A DNA stretch of 32,809 nt, taken from positions 1-32,809 of the forward strand of contig JAOBWM010000154.1 in NCBI GenBank assembly GCA_025463365.1. The letters are read 5' to 3'. Source of the DNA: Acidimicrobiales bacterium. GTDB lineage: Bacteria > Actinomycetota > Acidimicrobiia > Acidimicrobiales > Iamiaceae. A program made the position numbers and the translations under genes. The notes below the pieces were generated by a model. The model searched no databases and was not told where the DNA came from. It saw nothing but the letters and a program-made list of their open reading frames with translations. The stretch's first letter is position 1. Each line of letters opens with the position of its first letter. This document shows, piece by piece, positions 21,476 to 29,131 of the stretch.

Positions 21476-21483
21476 CGGCCGCC

Positions 21484-22101
21484 GTGCCCATCACCGCAGC
21501 GCTGTTCGACTTCGGCGGCGTGATCTTGTCGAGCCCCTTCGATGCGTTCGCTCGCTACGAGGCGGACCGGGGCCTGCCGCCCGGCTTCCTCCGATCGGTC
21601 AACGCGACCGACCCCGACACCAACGCGTGGGCGCGGCTGGAGCGGAGCGAGCTCGACCTCGACGGGTTCGCGGCCGCGTTCGAGGAGGAGTCGTCCACGC
21701 TCGGCCACCGCGTCCCGGGGTGGGACGTGCTCGAGCTGCTCGCCGGCGATCTCCGTCCCGAGATGGTCGAGGCCGTCCGCCGCTGCGGCGAACGCCTCAA
21801 GACCGCGCTCCTCACCAACAACGTCACCGGCATGGAGGCGAATGGCGAGCTCGCCGATGTGGTCGCCATGTTCGATGTCGTCGTCGAATCGAGCGTGGTC
21901 GGTGTGCGCAAGCCCGACCCTGCGTTCTACGAGATCGCGTGCGAACAGCTCGGCATCGAGCCCAGCGAAGCCGTGTTCCTCGATGATCTCGGCATCAACC
22001 TCAAGCCGGCGCGTGCGATGGGCATGGCGACCATCAAGGTCGGCGACCCCGCGGTGGCGATCGCCGAGCTCGAGGCAGTCGTCGGCTTCCCGTTGCGCTG
22101 A
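21484..22101 (+). CDS. HAD-IA family hydrolase
   Basis: 205 aa. Motif I is AALFDFGGVI with the nucleophile Asp9; the usual second Asp (D-x-D) is Gly11, as in the YihX-like D-x-G subgroup. Motif II is TALLTNNVTG, motif III is the Lys of GVRKPDPAFYEIA, and motif IV is AVFLDDLGINLKPA. A helical cap lies between motifs I and II. Probably a soluble phosphatase-like enzyme of unknown substrate. GTG at 21484 is supported by a TACCAT hexamer 8 bases upstream and by the family-typical short N-terminus. Its stop is only 4 bp from the convergent stop of the NTF2-fold gene. Confidence 0.9.
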   Translation: MPITAALFDFGGVILSSPFDAFARYEADRGLPPGFLRSVNATDPDTNAWARLERSELDLDGFAAAFEEESSTLGHRVPGWDVLELLAGDLRPEMVEAVRRCGERLKTALLTNNVTGMEANGELADVVAMFDVVVESSVVGVRKPDPAFYEIACEQLGIEPSEAVFLDDLGINLKPARAMGMATIKVGDPAVAIAELEAVVGFPLR

Positions 22102-22105
22102 TCGG

Positions 22106-22552
22106 CTACTTGTAGCCGCCGGCGATGGCCTCGACCCACCACGCCGGCGCCGCGTTCATCAGCGTCGACAGGTCGAGGTAGTCCCACCAGCGGTGCACCT
22201 GGCCGTCGCGCACCTCCTGGACCGAGGTGAAGGGCAGGCGCACGCTCACGCCCTCCTCCCACGTCCACGTCTCAGCGTGCTCGGTGATGACGAGGTCGCC
22301 ACTCGCCACGATCGGACCATCGTGGAGCTCGTAGGCGAGGAGCGGCCCGAGACCGAGGCGCAGCCGTGCTGCGGTCTCCTCCGGGCCGAAGGCCCCCTCG
22401 TCCACCTCCATGATCGGCACGTCGACGTAGTGCCCACGCGGCGCCATGAACGCCCCCACCTCGTCGAAGTCCCGCCGCGCCAGCGCCGCCCAGAACTGCT
22501 CGACGAGCGCCACGTTGCCCACCGCGTCGGAGGAAGGGGAAGCGTCGGTCAT
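22106..22552 (-). CDS. NTF2-fold protein, limonene-1,2-epoxide hydrolase/SnoaL-like
   Basis: 148 aa. Layout of the SnoaL/LEH superfamily: helix VEQFWAALARRDFDEVGAFM, strand region GHYVDVPIMEVDEGAFGPEE, then VASGDLVITEHAETWTWEEG, VRLPFTSVQEVRDGQVHRWW and DYLDLSTLM. The RWWDYLD segment is typical of limonene-1,2-epoxide hydrolase-like members, where an Asp-Arg-Asp triad activates water, but other members are isomerases or non-enzymatic. It probably acts on a small hydrophobic ligand. It lies downstream of polA on the same strand, past a hairpin, with a weaker TAGACC hexamer 8 bases before the ATG. Confidence 0.8.
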   Translation of the reverse strand: MTDASPSSDAVGNVALVEQFWAALARRDFDEVGAFMAPRGHYVDVPIMEVDEGAFGPEETAARLRLGLGPLLAYELHDGPIVASGDLVITEHAETWTWEEGVSVRLPFTSVQEVRDGQVHRWWDYLDLSTLMNAAPAWWVEAIAGGYK

Positions 22553-22566
22553 GGGCCGACGGTCTA

Positions 22567-22587
22567 GCGCGAGGCATCTCCTCGCGC
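22567..22587. terminator. Hairpin after polA
   Basis: GCGCGAGG (22567-22574) pairs with CCTCGCGC (22580-22587), 8 bp, loop CATCT. It starts 21 bases after the polA stop; no T-run. Confidence 0.5.
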
Positions 22588-22608
22588 CCCGGGTCGTCGA
22601 CGGGCCGG

Positions 22609-25287
22609 CTACTTGGCGTCGGCCCAGGAGCGGCCGAAGGCGAGGTTGACCTCGAGGGGCACGCGGAGCTCGGCGGCGCCGTGCATCACCTCGTCGGTGA
22701 GCGCGGCGACGTCGTCGTGCTCGGACGGCGGGACCTCCAAGATCACCTCGTCGTGCACCTGCAAGACGATGCGGCTCTCGGCCTCTCGCTCCTCGAGGGC
22801 GTGGTCGAGGCGGATCAGCGCGACCTTGAAGATGTCGGCCGCCAGGCCCTGGATCCCCGCGTTCATGGCCTGGCGCTCGCCCGCCTGCTTGATGCCGCGG
22901 TTGGGCGAGGCAAGCTCGGGGATCGGACGGCGGCGCCCGAACAGGGTCTCGGTGTAGCCGCGCTCACGGGCCTCGGCGACGGTGCGCTCCATGTAGGCCT
23001 TCACCGACGGGAACGCCGCGAAGTACGCATCGAGGATCTCGGCGGCCTCGGAGCGGGCGATGTTGAGGCGGGTGGCCAGGCCGTAGGCCTCCATGCCGTA
23101 GGCGAGGCCGTAGGAGACCATCTTCGCCTTGGCTCGCTGGGCGCCGGTGACATCGGCCGGGTCGACGTGGAACACGCGCGCCGCCGTGGTCGTGTGGATG
23201 TCGTCGCCCGCGTCGAACGCCGCGATCAGGCCCGGGTCCTGGGCGAGGTGGGCGATGCAGCGCAGCTCGATCTGGTTGTAGTCGGCCACGAGGAGGTCGA
23301 AGCCGGCCGCCGGCACGAACGCCTTGCGGAAGGCCTTGCCCTCCTCCGAGCGCACGGGGATGTTGTGGAGGTTGGGCGCGTCCGATGACAGCCGACCCGT
23401 GCGGGCGACGGTCTGGTTGAAGGTGGCGTGGATGCGGCTGTCGGGGCCGACCTCCGACAGCAGGCCCTCGCCGTAGGTCGACCGCAGCTTCTCCACCTCG
23501 CGGTAGCGCAGGAGGTGGTCGATGATCGGGTGTTGGCCGGCGAGCTTCTCGAGCGACGCGGCGTCGGTGGAGTAGCCGGTCTTGGTCTTCTTGGTGGGCG
23601 CCAGCCCGAGCTCGTCGAACAGGATGGTTCGCAGCTGCGGCGTGGAGTTCACGTTGAACTCCTTGCCGGCGTCGTGCTGGATCGCGGCGGCGAGCTCGCG
23701 GACCTCGTCGGTGAAGCGGTCGTTGAGGGCCTGGAGCTCGCCATGGTCGACACCGACGCCGAGGTGCTCCATGCGTGCGAGCACCGCGACGAGCGGCGCC
23801 TCGATGTCGTCGTGCAGCGACCGCGAACCCTGGGCGTCCATGGCCGCGAGCAGCGGCTCGACGAGCCGGTCGACCGCCAGGGCGCGACGGCCTGTCAGCA
23901 GGCCCTGGTCGACGGACTCGTCGCCGCTCAGGTCGAGTTGGCCCTCGGGCGCGGCGGACCCGACGGGGAGCTCCAGGTGCGCGTAGCGCCTGAGCACGTC
24001 GTCGATCGTGTAACGGGTCTCGGCCGGGTCGAGCAGGTAGGCCGCGAGCGTCGTGTCGATGGCGAGGTCCGGGAGGGGCCGGTCAGGCGCTCCGGCGAGG
24101 AGCGTCCGCAGGATCGGCTTGGCCGGGTGGGCGGCGAGCGAGCGAGCGGCGAAGACGTCGGCGAGGGCCGCGTCGACCTTGGGATCGGCGAGGGTGGCCG
24201 CGGGCAGCCAGACCACCTCGGCCGCGGCACCGTCGACCACCAGCGCCATGCCGTCGAACGCGGAGCGTCCCTCGACGCCGGCCCACGACGCCGCGACCGC
24301 GAGGGGGCCCGAGCCCGAGGCCAACGTCGCCAGCACCTCCACGGCGCGACCCGCGTCGTCGATGTGCTCCACCTCGGCCTCGAGGACCTCGGTGTCCGAG
24401 GGGACGTCGCCCAGGTCGGCCTCGAGCGCCTCGGACAACCGGTCGTAGAGGCTGCGGAACTCGAGGAAGTCGAAGAGGCGATGGACCTCCTCGGTGTCCG
24501 GCTTCGGGCGGGCGAGGTCGTCGAGGCCGATGGGCAGGTCGACGTCTCGGCGCAGCACCATCATCTCGACGTTGCGACGAGCCCGGTCCTCGTTGTCGAC
24601 CAGGTTCTGGCGGAGCTTGGGCGTCTGCTCGTGGGCGTTGGCGAAGATCCCGTCGAGGCCGCCGTAGGTGTTGATGAGCTTGGCTGCTGTCTTCTCCCCC
24701 ACCCCGGGGACGCCGGGCAGGTTGTCGCTCGGATCACCGCGCAGCGCCGCGTACTGCACGTAGTCGCGGGGGTGGACGCCGGTCCGCTCCAAGATGCCGG
24801 CCTCGTCGTAGTTGGCGTAGTCCGTGACGCCGCGCTTGTTGTAGATGACCCGGACGTGCGGATCCTCGACGAGCTGGTAGCTGTCGCGGTCGCCGGTGAC
24901 GATGAGGACGTCGTCCCCGCGCTCCTTGGCCAGGGTGGCGAGGGTGGCGATGATGTCGTCGGCCTCGACGCCGATCTGCTCGATGGCAGGGACGCCGAGC
25001 GTGTCGACCACCTGGCGGACCAGCCCGAGCTGCTGGCGCAAGATGTCCGGCGCCGCGTCGCGGTTGGCCTTGTACGTCGGCTCGCGGTCGTGGCGGAACG
25101 TCGGCTCCGGTCGGTCGAACGCCACCGCGATCGCATCGGGCTGATGCTCGTTGATGAGGTAGATGAACATCGACGTGAAGCCGTACACGGCATTGGTGAC
25201 CTGCCCCGATGCCGTGACGAGGCTCGTGGGCAGTGCGTGGAACGCCCGGTAGGCGAGCGAGTTCCCGTCGATCAGCATGAACTGCAT
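22609..25287 (-). CDS. polA: DNA polymerase I
   Basis: 892 aa. The 5'-nuclease domain (1-~290) has MLIDGNSLAYRAF, GVEADDIIATLA, VTGDRDSYQL and the GVPGVGEKTAAKL helix-hairpin-helix. The central 3'-5' exonuclease-like domain (~310-480) has lost its metal ligands: the usual D-x-E is AVAASWA, so no proofreading is expected. The polymerase domain has motif A VADYNQIELRCIAHL, O-helix RAKAKMVSYGLAYG and motif C LQVHDEVILEV. Tyr726 (codon 23112-23110) sits where E. coli has Phe762; this Tyr is also natural in mycobacterial Pol I and lowers discrimination against dideoxynucleotides. Functions in Okazaki fragment processing and repair. ATG start with a TACCAT hexamer 8 bases upstream and no Shine-Dalgarno. 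Confidence 0.97.
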   Translation of the reverse strand: MQFMLIDGNSLAYRAFHALPTSLVTASGQVTNAVYGFTSMFIYLINEHQPDAIAVAFDRPEPTFRHDREPTYKANRDAAPDILRQQLGLVRQVVDTLGVPAIEQIGVEADDIIATLATLAKERGDDVLIVTGDRDSYQLVEDPHVRVIYNKRGVTDYANYDEAGILERTGVHPRDYVQYAALRGDPSDNLPGVPGVGEKTAAKLINTYGGLDGIFANAHEQTPKLRQNLVDNEDRARRNVEMMVLRRDVDLPIGLDDLARPKPDTEEVHRLFDFLEFRSLYDRLSEALEADLGDVPSDTEVLEAEVEHIDDAGRAVEVLATLASGSGPLAVAASWAGVEGRSAFDGMALVVDGAAAEVVWLPAATLADPKVDAALADVFAARSLAAHPAKPILRTLLAGAPDRPLPDLAIDTTLAAYLLDPAETRYTIDDVLRRYAHLELPVGSAAPEGQLDLSGDESVDQGLLTGRRALAVDRLVEPLLAAMDAQGSRSLHDDIEAPLVAVLARMEHLGVGVDHGELQALNDRFTDEVRELAAAIQHDAGKEFNVNSTPQLRTILFDELGLAPTKKTKTGYSTDAASLEKLAGQHPIIDHLLRYREVEKLRSTYGEGLLSEVGPDSRIHATFNQTVARTGRLSSDAPNLHNIPVRSEEGKAFRKAFVPAAGFDLLVADYNQIELRCIAHLAQDPGLIAAFDAGDDIHTTTAARVFHVDPADVTGAQRAKAKMVSYGLAYGMEAYGLATRLNIARSEAAEILDAYFAAFPSVKAYMERTVAEARERGYTETLFGRRRPIPELASPNRGIKQAGERQAMNAGIQGLAADIFKVALIRLDHALEEREAESRIVLQVHDEVILEVPPSEHDDVAALTDEVMHGAAELRVPLEVNLAFGRSWADAK

Positions 25288-25295
25288 GGGAGCCG

Positions 25296-25301
25296 ATGGT
25301 A
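25296..25301 (-). promoter_or_regulatory. -10 hexamer for a leaderless polA transcript
   Basis: TACCAT on the minus strand, 8 bases before the polA ATG. Confidence 0.5.
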
Positions 25302-25356
25302 CGGCTCCCCGACGCGGCCGGGCGCGGGCGCTCCGGACCCCAGGTGGGGACCGGTG

Positions 25357-25935
25357 TCAGGTCGGGGCGAGATCCCCGTCGAGGATGCGCTGCGCGACCG
25401 CGCGCATGGTCTGGCGGTCCCGCATCGCGGTCTTCTGGATGAACGCGAAGGCAGCGGCCTCGGTGAGGCCGCCGTCGTCCATGAGGTGGCCCTTGGCCCG
25501 ATCGACGGTCTTGCGGGTCTCGAGCTGCTCTTCCAGCGACGTGGCCTGGTCGTGCAGCGCCTTCAGCTCGGTGAAGCGTCCGAGCGCGACCTCGATGGCC
25601 GGGAACAGGTCGGCCTTCTGGAACGGCTTGACCAAGTAGGCGAGCGCGCCGGCGTCGCGGGCCCGCTCGATCAGGTCGCGCTGGCTGAACGCGGTGAGGA
25701 TCAAGACCGCGGCTCGACGCTCGCCGGCGATCTCACGGGCCGCGGACAGTCCATCGAGGCCGGGCATCTTGATGTCGAGGATGGCGACGTCGGGGTTGTG
25801 CTCGCGCACGAGCTCCACGGCCTCATCCCCTCGACCGGTCTCGGCCACCACCTCGTACCCCTCTTCCTCGAGGGTTTCCTTGAGGTCGAGGCGGATGATG
25901 GCCTCGTCCTCGGCGATCACGACACGGGTGGGCAC
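25357..25935 (-). CDS. pdtaR: Response regulator with ANTAR RNA-binding domain (PdtaR-like)
   Basis: 192 aa. Receiver domain 1-~120: acidic pair Glu9/Asp10 (VVIAEDEAIIRLDL), phosphoacceptor Asp54 (AILDIKMPGLDG), Thr81 and Lys103 (YLVKPFQKADL). ANTAR domain ~130-190 (LETRKTVDRAKGHLMDDGGL, EAAAFAFIQKTAMRDRQTMR, AVAQRIL). ANTAR proteins bind paired hairpins in leader RNAs and prevent termination. The mycobacterial equivalent, PdtaR (Rv1626), is phosphorylated by the PdtaS kinase, which is not in this window. GTG start at 25935 with AGGAG 7 bases upstream. It follows a small coiled-coil gene by 43 bp on the same strand and is probably cotranscribed with it. Confidence 0.92.
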   Translation of the reverse strand: MPTRVVIAEDEAIIRLDLKETLEEEGYEVVAETGRGDEAVELVREHNPDVAILDIKMPGLDGLSAAREIAGERRAAVLILTAFSQRDLIERARDAGALAYLVKPFQKADLFPAIEVALGRFTELKALHDQATSLEEQLETRKTVDRAKGHLMDDGGLTEAAAFAFIQKTAMRDRQTMRAVAQRILDGDLAPT

Positions 25936-25978
25936 CGTTGCGCTCCTGTGTTGGGTGGGTTGTGGTTCGATCACGTGG

Positions 25979-26272
25979 TCAAGCAGTGGCGGCGACGAGC
26001 CGGTCGAGCAGGTCGTCCTGCGTGGCTTCGAGCTGGGCGACCTCGGCCACCAACGCATCGCGGTGGCGGCGCATGGCCTCGGCGTGGCGAGCAGCCTCGC
26101 GGTGCTCGTGTTCGGCCAGCGGGGTCTCCGACACAAGCGCCCGCAGGCGGGCCTCGTCGGCATCGTCGGCAAGGTGGGCGAGCTGTTCGTCGGCCACCGC
26201 GACCTCGGCGCGAACCGTCTTCAAGCGGTCCGAGACGTCTCGCAGACGCCGCTCGATCAAGGTCCTACCCAC
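25979..26272 (-). CDS. Small coiled-coil protein upstream of pdtaR
   Basis: 97 aa, almost entirely helical with heptad-like spacing: GRTLIERRLRDVSDRLKTVR, EVAVADEQLAHLADDADEAR, LRALVSETPLAEHEHREAAR, DALVAEVAQLEATQDDLLD. No membrane segment, no cysteine. The start is placed at GTG 26272 because a TAGGCT hexamer lies 7 bases upstream; the frame is open to ATG 26302 but that part is arginine/proline-like. It resembles small conserved actinobacterial proteins starting GRTLIERRLRDV as I remember them, without an assigned function. Its place directly before an ANTAR regulator suggests a shared transcript, possibly a partner or a structural protein. Confidence 0.75.
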   Translation of the reverse strand: MGRTLIERRLRDVSDRLKTVRAEVAVADEQLAHLADDADEARLRALVSETPLAEHEHREAARHAEAMRRHRDALVAEVAQLEATQDDLLDRLVAATA

Positions 26273-26279
26273 GGGCCGG

Positions 26280-26285
26280 AGCCTA
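26280..26285 (-). promoter_or_regulatory. -10 hexamer for a leaderless coiled-coil/pdtaR transcript
   Basis: TAGGCT on the minus strand, 7 bases before GTG 26272. Confidence 0.5.
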
Positions 26286-26449
26286 GCCATCGCCCCGGTC
26301 ATCGCTCACCGCATGGACGCCGGACCCTCCACGACCGACCAACCCGCAGGGTGTGCGCGCCCTGGCGCGCCCACCACCACCCCACGCGCACACCCGACCA
26401 CGGGGCGGGGGCGGGGTCGGGTCCGGGGCGGCGGGTAGGGGCGGCGAGG

Positions 26450-28423
26450 ATGGTGGACGTGGAGCACGACCGAGGTGGCGAGGACGATCCGCTCGGGCTG
26501 CGACCGTGGGGCATCGACCTCGGCTACCACGACGTGCATGGCGACTGGAACGAGCCCACCCGGCCCGTCGCAGCCGCGCTCCGCCGGGCGATGGGGGCCA
26601 CCTCCGACGATCCCGACGAACGACCTCCGGCCGCGACGCCCCTGCTCGTCCTGCGACGTCAACCAGCGCCCGACGGCAGGCCGGACCCGGGCGCGGATGC
26701 CGACCCGGGCGGGACGGGCATCGCCCCGCACGGGCGGCCCATCGACGTGGTGTTGGAGGACGGGACCCGGATCGGAGTGGCACCGGGCGAACCCCTGCCG
26801 CCGGACCTGCCCTACGGGTACCACCGCATCGAGGCCGAGGTGGAGGGAACCGGCCCCGCCGCGGGACCGGCCGTCACCAACCTGATCGTCTCGCCAGGCC
26901 GGTGCGCGCTCCCGGCCGGCCTCCGCACGTGGGGTGTGGTCGCCCAGCTGTACGCCGCCCGATCCCGCCGGAGCTGGGGGATCGGCGACCTCGCGGACCT
27001 CCAGTACCTGGTCGACTGGGCGACCGAGCGAGGGGCCGGGGTCGTCGGGCTCAACCCCCTGCACGCACCGACGCCCGCGGGCCCGGTGGCCGACAGCCCC
27101 TACAGCCCGAGCAGCCGGCGCTGGCGCAATCCGTTGTACCTGGCCATCGAGGACGTGCCCGGTGCCGCGCAGCTCGACGGGATCACCGACCTCGTCGCGG
27201 CCGGGCGTGCCCTCAACGACGGCGCCATCGACCGGGATGCAGCCTGGACCCTGAAGCGCGATGCGCTGGAGCGGCTCTGGGTCGGGTTCGGTGGCGCCCC
27301 CGCCTTCGATCGGTACCGCGCCGAGCGGGGCGATGACCTCGCGAGCTGGGCGACGTTCTGCGCCCTCGCCGACCACCACGGTTCCGGCTGGCGCGACTGG
27401 CCCGCCGAGCACCGGCACCCGGCATCGAGCGCCGTCCAACGGTTCGCCGCTGACCATGCGGACCTGGTGTCGTTCTGGGCGTGGCTCCAGTGGCTGCTCG
27501 ACGAGCAGCTCGCCGCGAGCGGGGCCGGCGACGTGGCCATCGCCGACCTGGCGGTCGGGATCGACCCCGACGGTGCCGATGCCTGGCAGTGGCAGGAGCT
27601 CCTCGCCGAAGGCGTCACCATCGGTGCGCCACCCGACCTGCTCGGCCCCGAGGGCCAGGATTGGGGCCTGCCTCCGTTCGTGCCGTGGCGCGCCCGGGAT
27701 GTCGCGTACGCGCCGTGGGCCGCCACGTTGCGGGCCGCCTTCCGCCATGCGCGCGGCCTCCGCATCGACCACGTGATGGGACTGTTCCGCCTCTTCTGGA
27801 TCCCCGAGGGAGCCGGCGCTCGACAGGGCGCCTACGTGCGCTTCCCCGGGAGCGAGCTGCTCGACGTGGCCGCCGTCGAGAGCCATCGGGCCGGTGCGCT
27901 CGTCGTGGGCGAGGACCTCGGCACGGTCGAGCCCGGCGTGCGCGAGCTGCTCGCCGAGGCCGGCGTCTTGTCGACGCGCTTGTTGTGGTTCGAGGACGAT
28001 CCGCCGCGCGACTGGCCTGCCCAAGCGATGGCCGCGGTGACCACCCACGACCTCCCGACGATCCGCGGCGTCTGGACCGGGGCCGACCTCGCCGACCAGC
28101 GCGCCGCCGGCGTGACGATCCCGCCCGACGGCGACGAGCAGATGCGCCACCGACTGCGCGTCGCGGCGTCCTCCGACGACGACGCCACCGTGGACGAGAT
28201 CGTCGTGGCGGCCCACCGGGCCCTCGCCGACTCACCGTGCGCCATCGTCACCGCCACGCTCGACGACCTCCTCGGTGCCGAGCACCGCCCGAACATCCCC
28301 GGCACGATCGACGAGCACCCCAACTGGCGCATCCCGCTCCCCCGCCCCATCGACGAGCTCCCCGGCAACCCCCTCGCCGACTCCGTGGTCGACACCCTGC
28401 GCCAAGGCCGCGCCGGCGCATGA
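26450..28423 (+). CDS. malQ: 4-alpha-glucanotransferase (amylomaltase, GH77)
   Basis: 657 aa. Transfers maltosyl and longer glucan chains between alpha-1,4-glucans in maltodextrin and glycogen metabolism. GH77 motifs: GVVAQLYAARSRRSWGIGDL, ADSPYSPSSRRWRNPLYLAI, nucleophile Asp in RGLRIDHVMGLFRLFWIP, acid/base Glu in VVGEDLGTVEPGVRELL, third Asp in VTTHDLPTIRGVWTG, and TLDDLLGAEHRPNIPGT near the end. The ~130 N-terminal residues (WGIDLGYHDVHGDWNEPTRP onward) form the extra domain seen in long actinobacterial MalQ. The start is uncertain: ATG 26450 has GAGG adjacent and TAGGGG 8 bases upstream; in-frame GTG codons at 26453 and 26459 are alternatives. No glycogen or maltose genes are adjacent. 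The 177-bp gap before it holds no recognisable gene. Confidence 0.93.
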   Translation: MVDVEHDRGGEDDPLGLRPWGIDLGYHDVHGDWNEPTRPVAAALRRAMGATSDDPDERPPAATPLLVLRRQPAPDGRPDPGADADPGGTGIAPHGRPIDVVLEDGTRIGVAPGEPLPPDLPYGYHRIEAEVEGTGPAAGPAVTNLIVSPGRCALPAGLRTWGVVAQLYAARSRRSWGIGDLADLQYLVDWATERGAGVVGLNPLHAPTPAGPVADSPYSPSSRRWRNPLYLAIEDVPGAAQLDGITDLVAAGRALNDGAIDRDAAWTLKRDALERLWVGFGGAPAFDRYRAERGDDLASWATFCALADHHGSGWRDWPAEHRHPASSAVQRFAADHADLVSFWAWLQWLLDEQLAASGAGDVAIADLAVGIDPDGADAWQWQELLAEGVTIGAPPDLLGPEGQDWGLPPFVPWRARDVAYAPWAATLRAAFRHARGLRIDHVMGLFRLFWIPEGAGARQGAYVRFPGSELLDVAAVESHRAGALVVGEDLGTVEPGVRELLAEAGVLSTRLLWFEDDPPRDWPAQAMAAVTTHDLPTIRGVWTGADLADQRAAGVTIPPDGDEQMRHRLRVAASSDDDATVDEIVVAAHRALADSPCAIVTATLDDLLGAEHRPNIPGTIDEHPNWRIPLPRPIDELPGNPLADSVVDTLRQGRAGA

Positions 28424-28429
28424 TGCCGC

Positions 28430-28447
28430 CCGGCGGGAGCCCGCCGG
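28430..28447 (+). terminator. Hairpin after malQ
   Basis: CCGGCGGG (28430-28437) and CCCGCCGG (28440-28447) form a compact GC hairpin 6 bases after the malQ stop, between convergent malQ and tRNA-Leu; no T-run. Confidence 0.5.
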
Positions 28448-28472
28448 TGCGCTGCCCGAACGAGTCGCGCCG

Positions 28473-28558
28473 TGGTGCCCGGGGCGGGACTCGAACCCGC
28501 ACGCCCTTTCGGACAGAGGATTTTGAGTCCTCCGCGTCTGCCATTCCGCCACCCGGGC
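28473..28558 (-). tRNA. tRNA-Leu (anticodon CAA)
   Basis: On the minus strand an 83-nt class II tRNA folds cleanly: acceptor GCCCGGG/CCCGGGC, D-arm with GGAATGGCAGAC, anticodon stem GAGGA/TCCTC with loop CTCAAAA (anticodon CAA, reads UUG), a long variable arm (TGTCCGAAAGGGCGT), T-arm GCGGG-TTCGAGT-CCCGC and discriminator A. The 3' CCA is encoded (28475-28473). UUG is a rare leucine codon in this GC-rich DNA. Confidence 0.98.
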
Positions 28559-28578
28559 GGGTGGTTGTGCGTCGGTCG

Positions 28579-28584
28579 AGTGTA
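28579..28584 (-). promoter_or_regulatory. -10 hexamer of the tRNA-Leu promoter
   Basis: TACACT on the minus strand, 20 bases before the mature 5' end; a clear -35 is not seen. Confidence 0.4.
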
Positions 28585-28647
28585 GGCGGCGGGCCGGTCA
28601 GGCCCGATCCGGGTTCGAGGCGCGGTGCCAACTCGACGATGGCGCGC

Positions 28648-29112
28648 TCAGTCGCCGGCGAGGGCCTTCAGCAGGTTCTTCGGGGTGTCCTTCGGGCTGA
28701 TCTTGGGCCACGCCTCGATGACCTTGCCGGCTTCGTCGATCAGGAACGCCGAGCGGACGATGCCCATGTACTTCTTGCCGTACATCGACTTCTCGCCCCA
28801 CACGCCGTAGGCCTCGGCGGTGGCGTGCTCGGGATCCGACAGGAGAGCGAAGCCGAGGCCGTACTTCTCGTCGAACTTGGCCAGCTTCGCGGGGGCATCC
28901 GGGCTGATGCCGAGGACCACGGTGTCGCCGATGTCAGCGGCGACGTCGCGCAGGCCGCAGGCCTGGGTGGTGCATCCGGGCGTATCGGCCTTCGGGTAGA
29001 AGTACACGAGCACCTTGCGACCCTTGAAGCTCGACAGCCGGACCTTGTCGCCCTTCTGGTCGGCCAGGTTGAAGGCGGGAGCGCGGTCACCAGCAGCAGG
29101 AGCATCAGCCAT
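28648..29112 (-). CDS. bcp: Thioredoxin-dependent thiol peroxidase (Bcp/PrxQ-type peroxiredoxin)
   Basis: 154 aa. AhpC/TSA fold with VLVYFYPKADTPGCTTQACG: peroxidatic Cys47 and resolving Cys52 five residues later, the atypical two-cysteine pattern of the alpha-helical PrxQ/Bcp group. It reduces hydrogen peroxide and organic hydroperoxides using thioredoxin. LSDPEHATAEAYGVWGEK and IVRSAFLIDEAGKV complete the family signature. Start: ATG 29112 rather than 29121, because a TACGGT hexamer sits 7 bases before 29112 and overlaps the earlier codon. The upstream gene ends 19 bp before, so readthrough transcription is also possible. Confidence 0.95.
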   Translation of the reverse strand: MADAPAAGDRAPAFNLADQKGDKVRLSSFKGRKVLVYFYPKADTPGCTTQACGLRDVAADIGDTVVLGISPDAPAKLAKFDEKYGLGFALLSDPEHATAEAYGVWGEKSMYGKKYMGIVRSAFLIDEAGKVIEAWPKISPKDTPKNLLKALAGD

Positions 29113-29119
29113 GGCGCTC

Positions 29120-29125
29120 ACCGTA
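29120..29125 (-). promoter_or_regulatory. -10 hexamer for a leaderless bcp transcript
   Basis: TACGGT on the minus strand, 7 bases before ATG 29112. Confidence 0.5.
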
Positions 29126-29131
29126 CCGTCC

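Noticed and set aside
23428-26286. 952-codon open frame on the plus strand opposite polA and pdtaR
   Set aside because: Same cause: it mirrors polA and the ANTAR regulator, both secure, and reads as low-complexity Val/Gly/Arg/Asp sequence.
25694-26449. Upstream extension of MalQ
   Set aside because: The frame is open but lies opposite pdtaR and the coiled-coil gene, and MalQ homology begins only after 26450.
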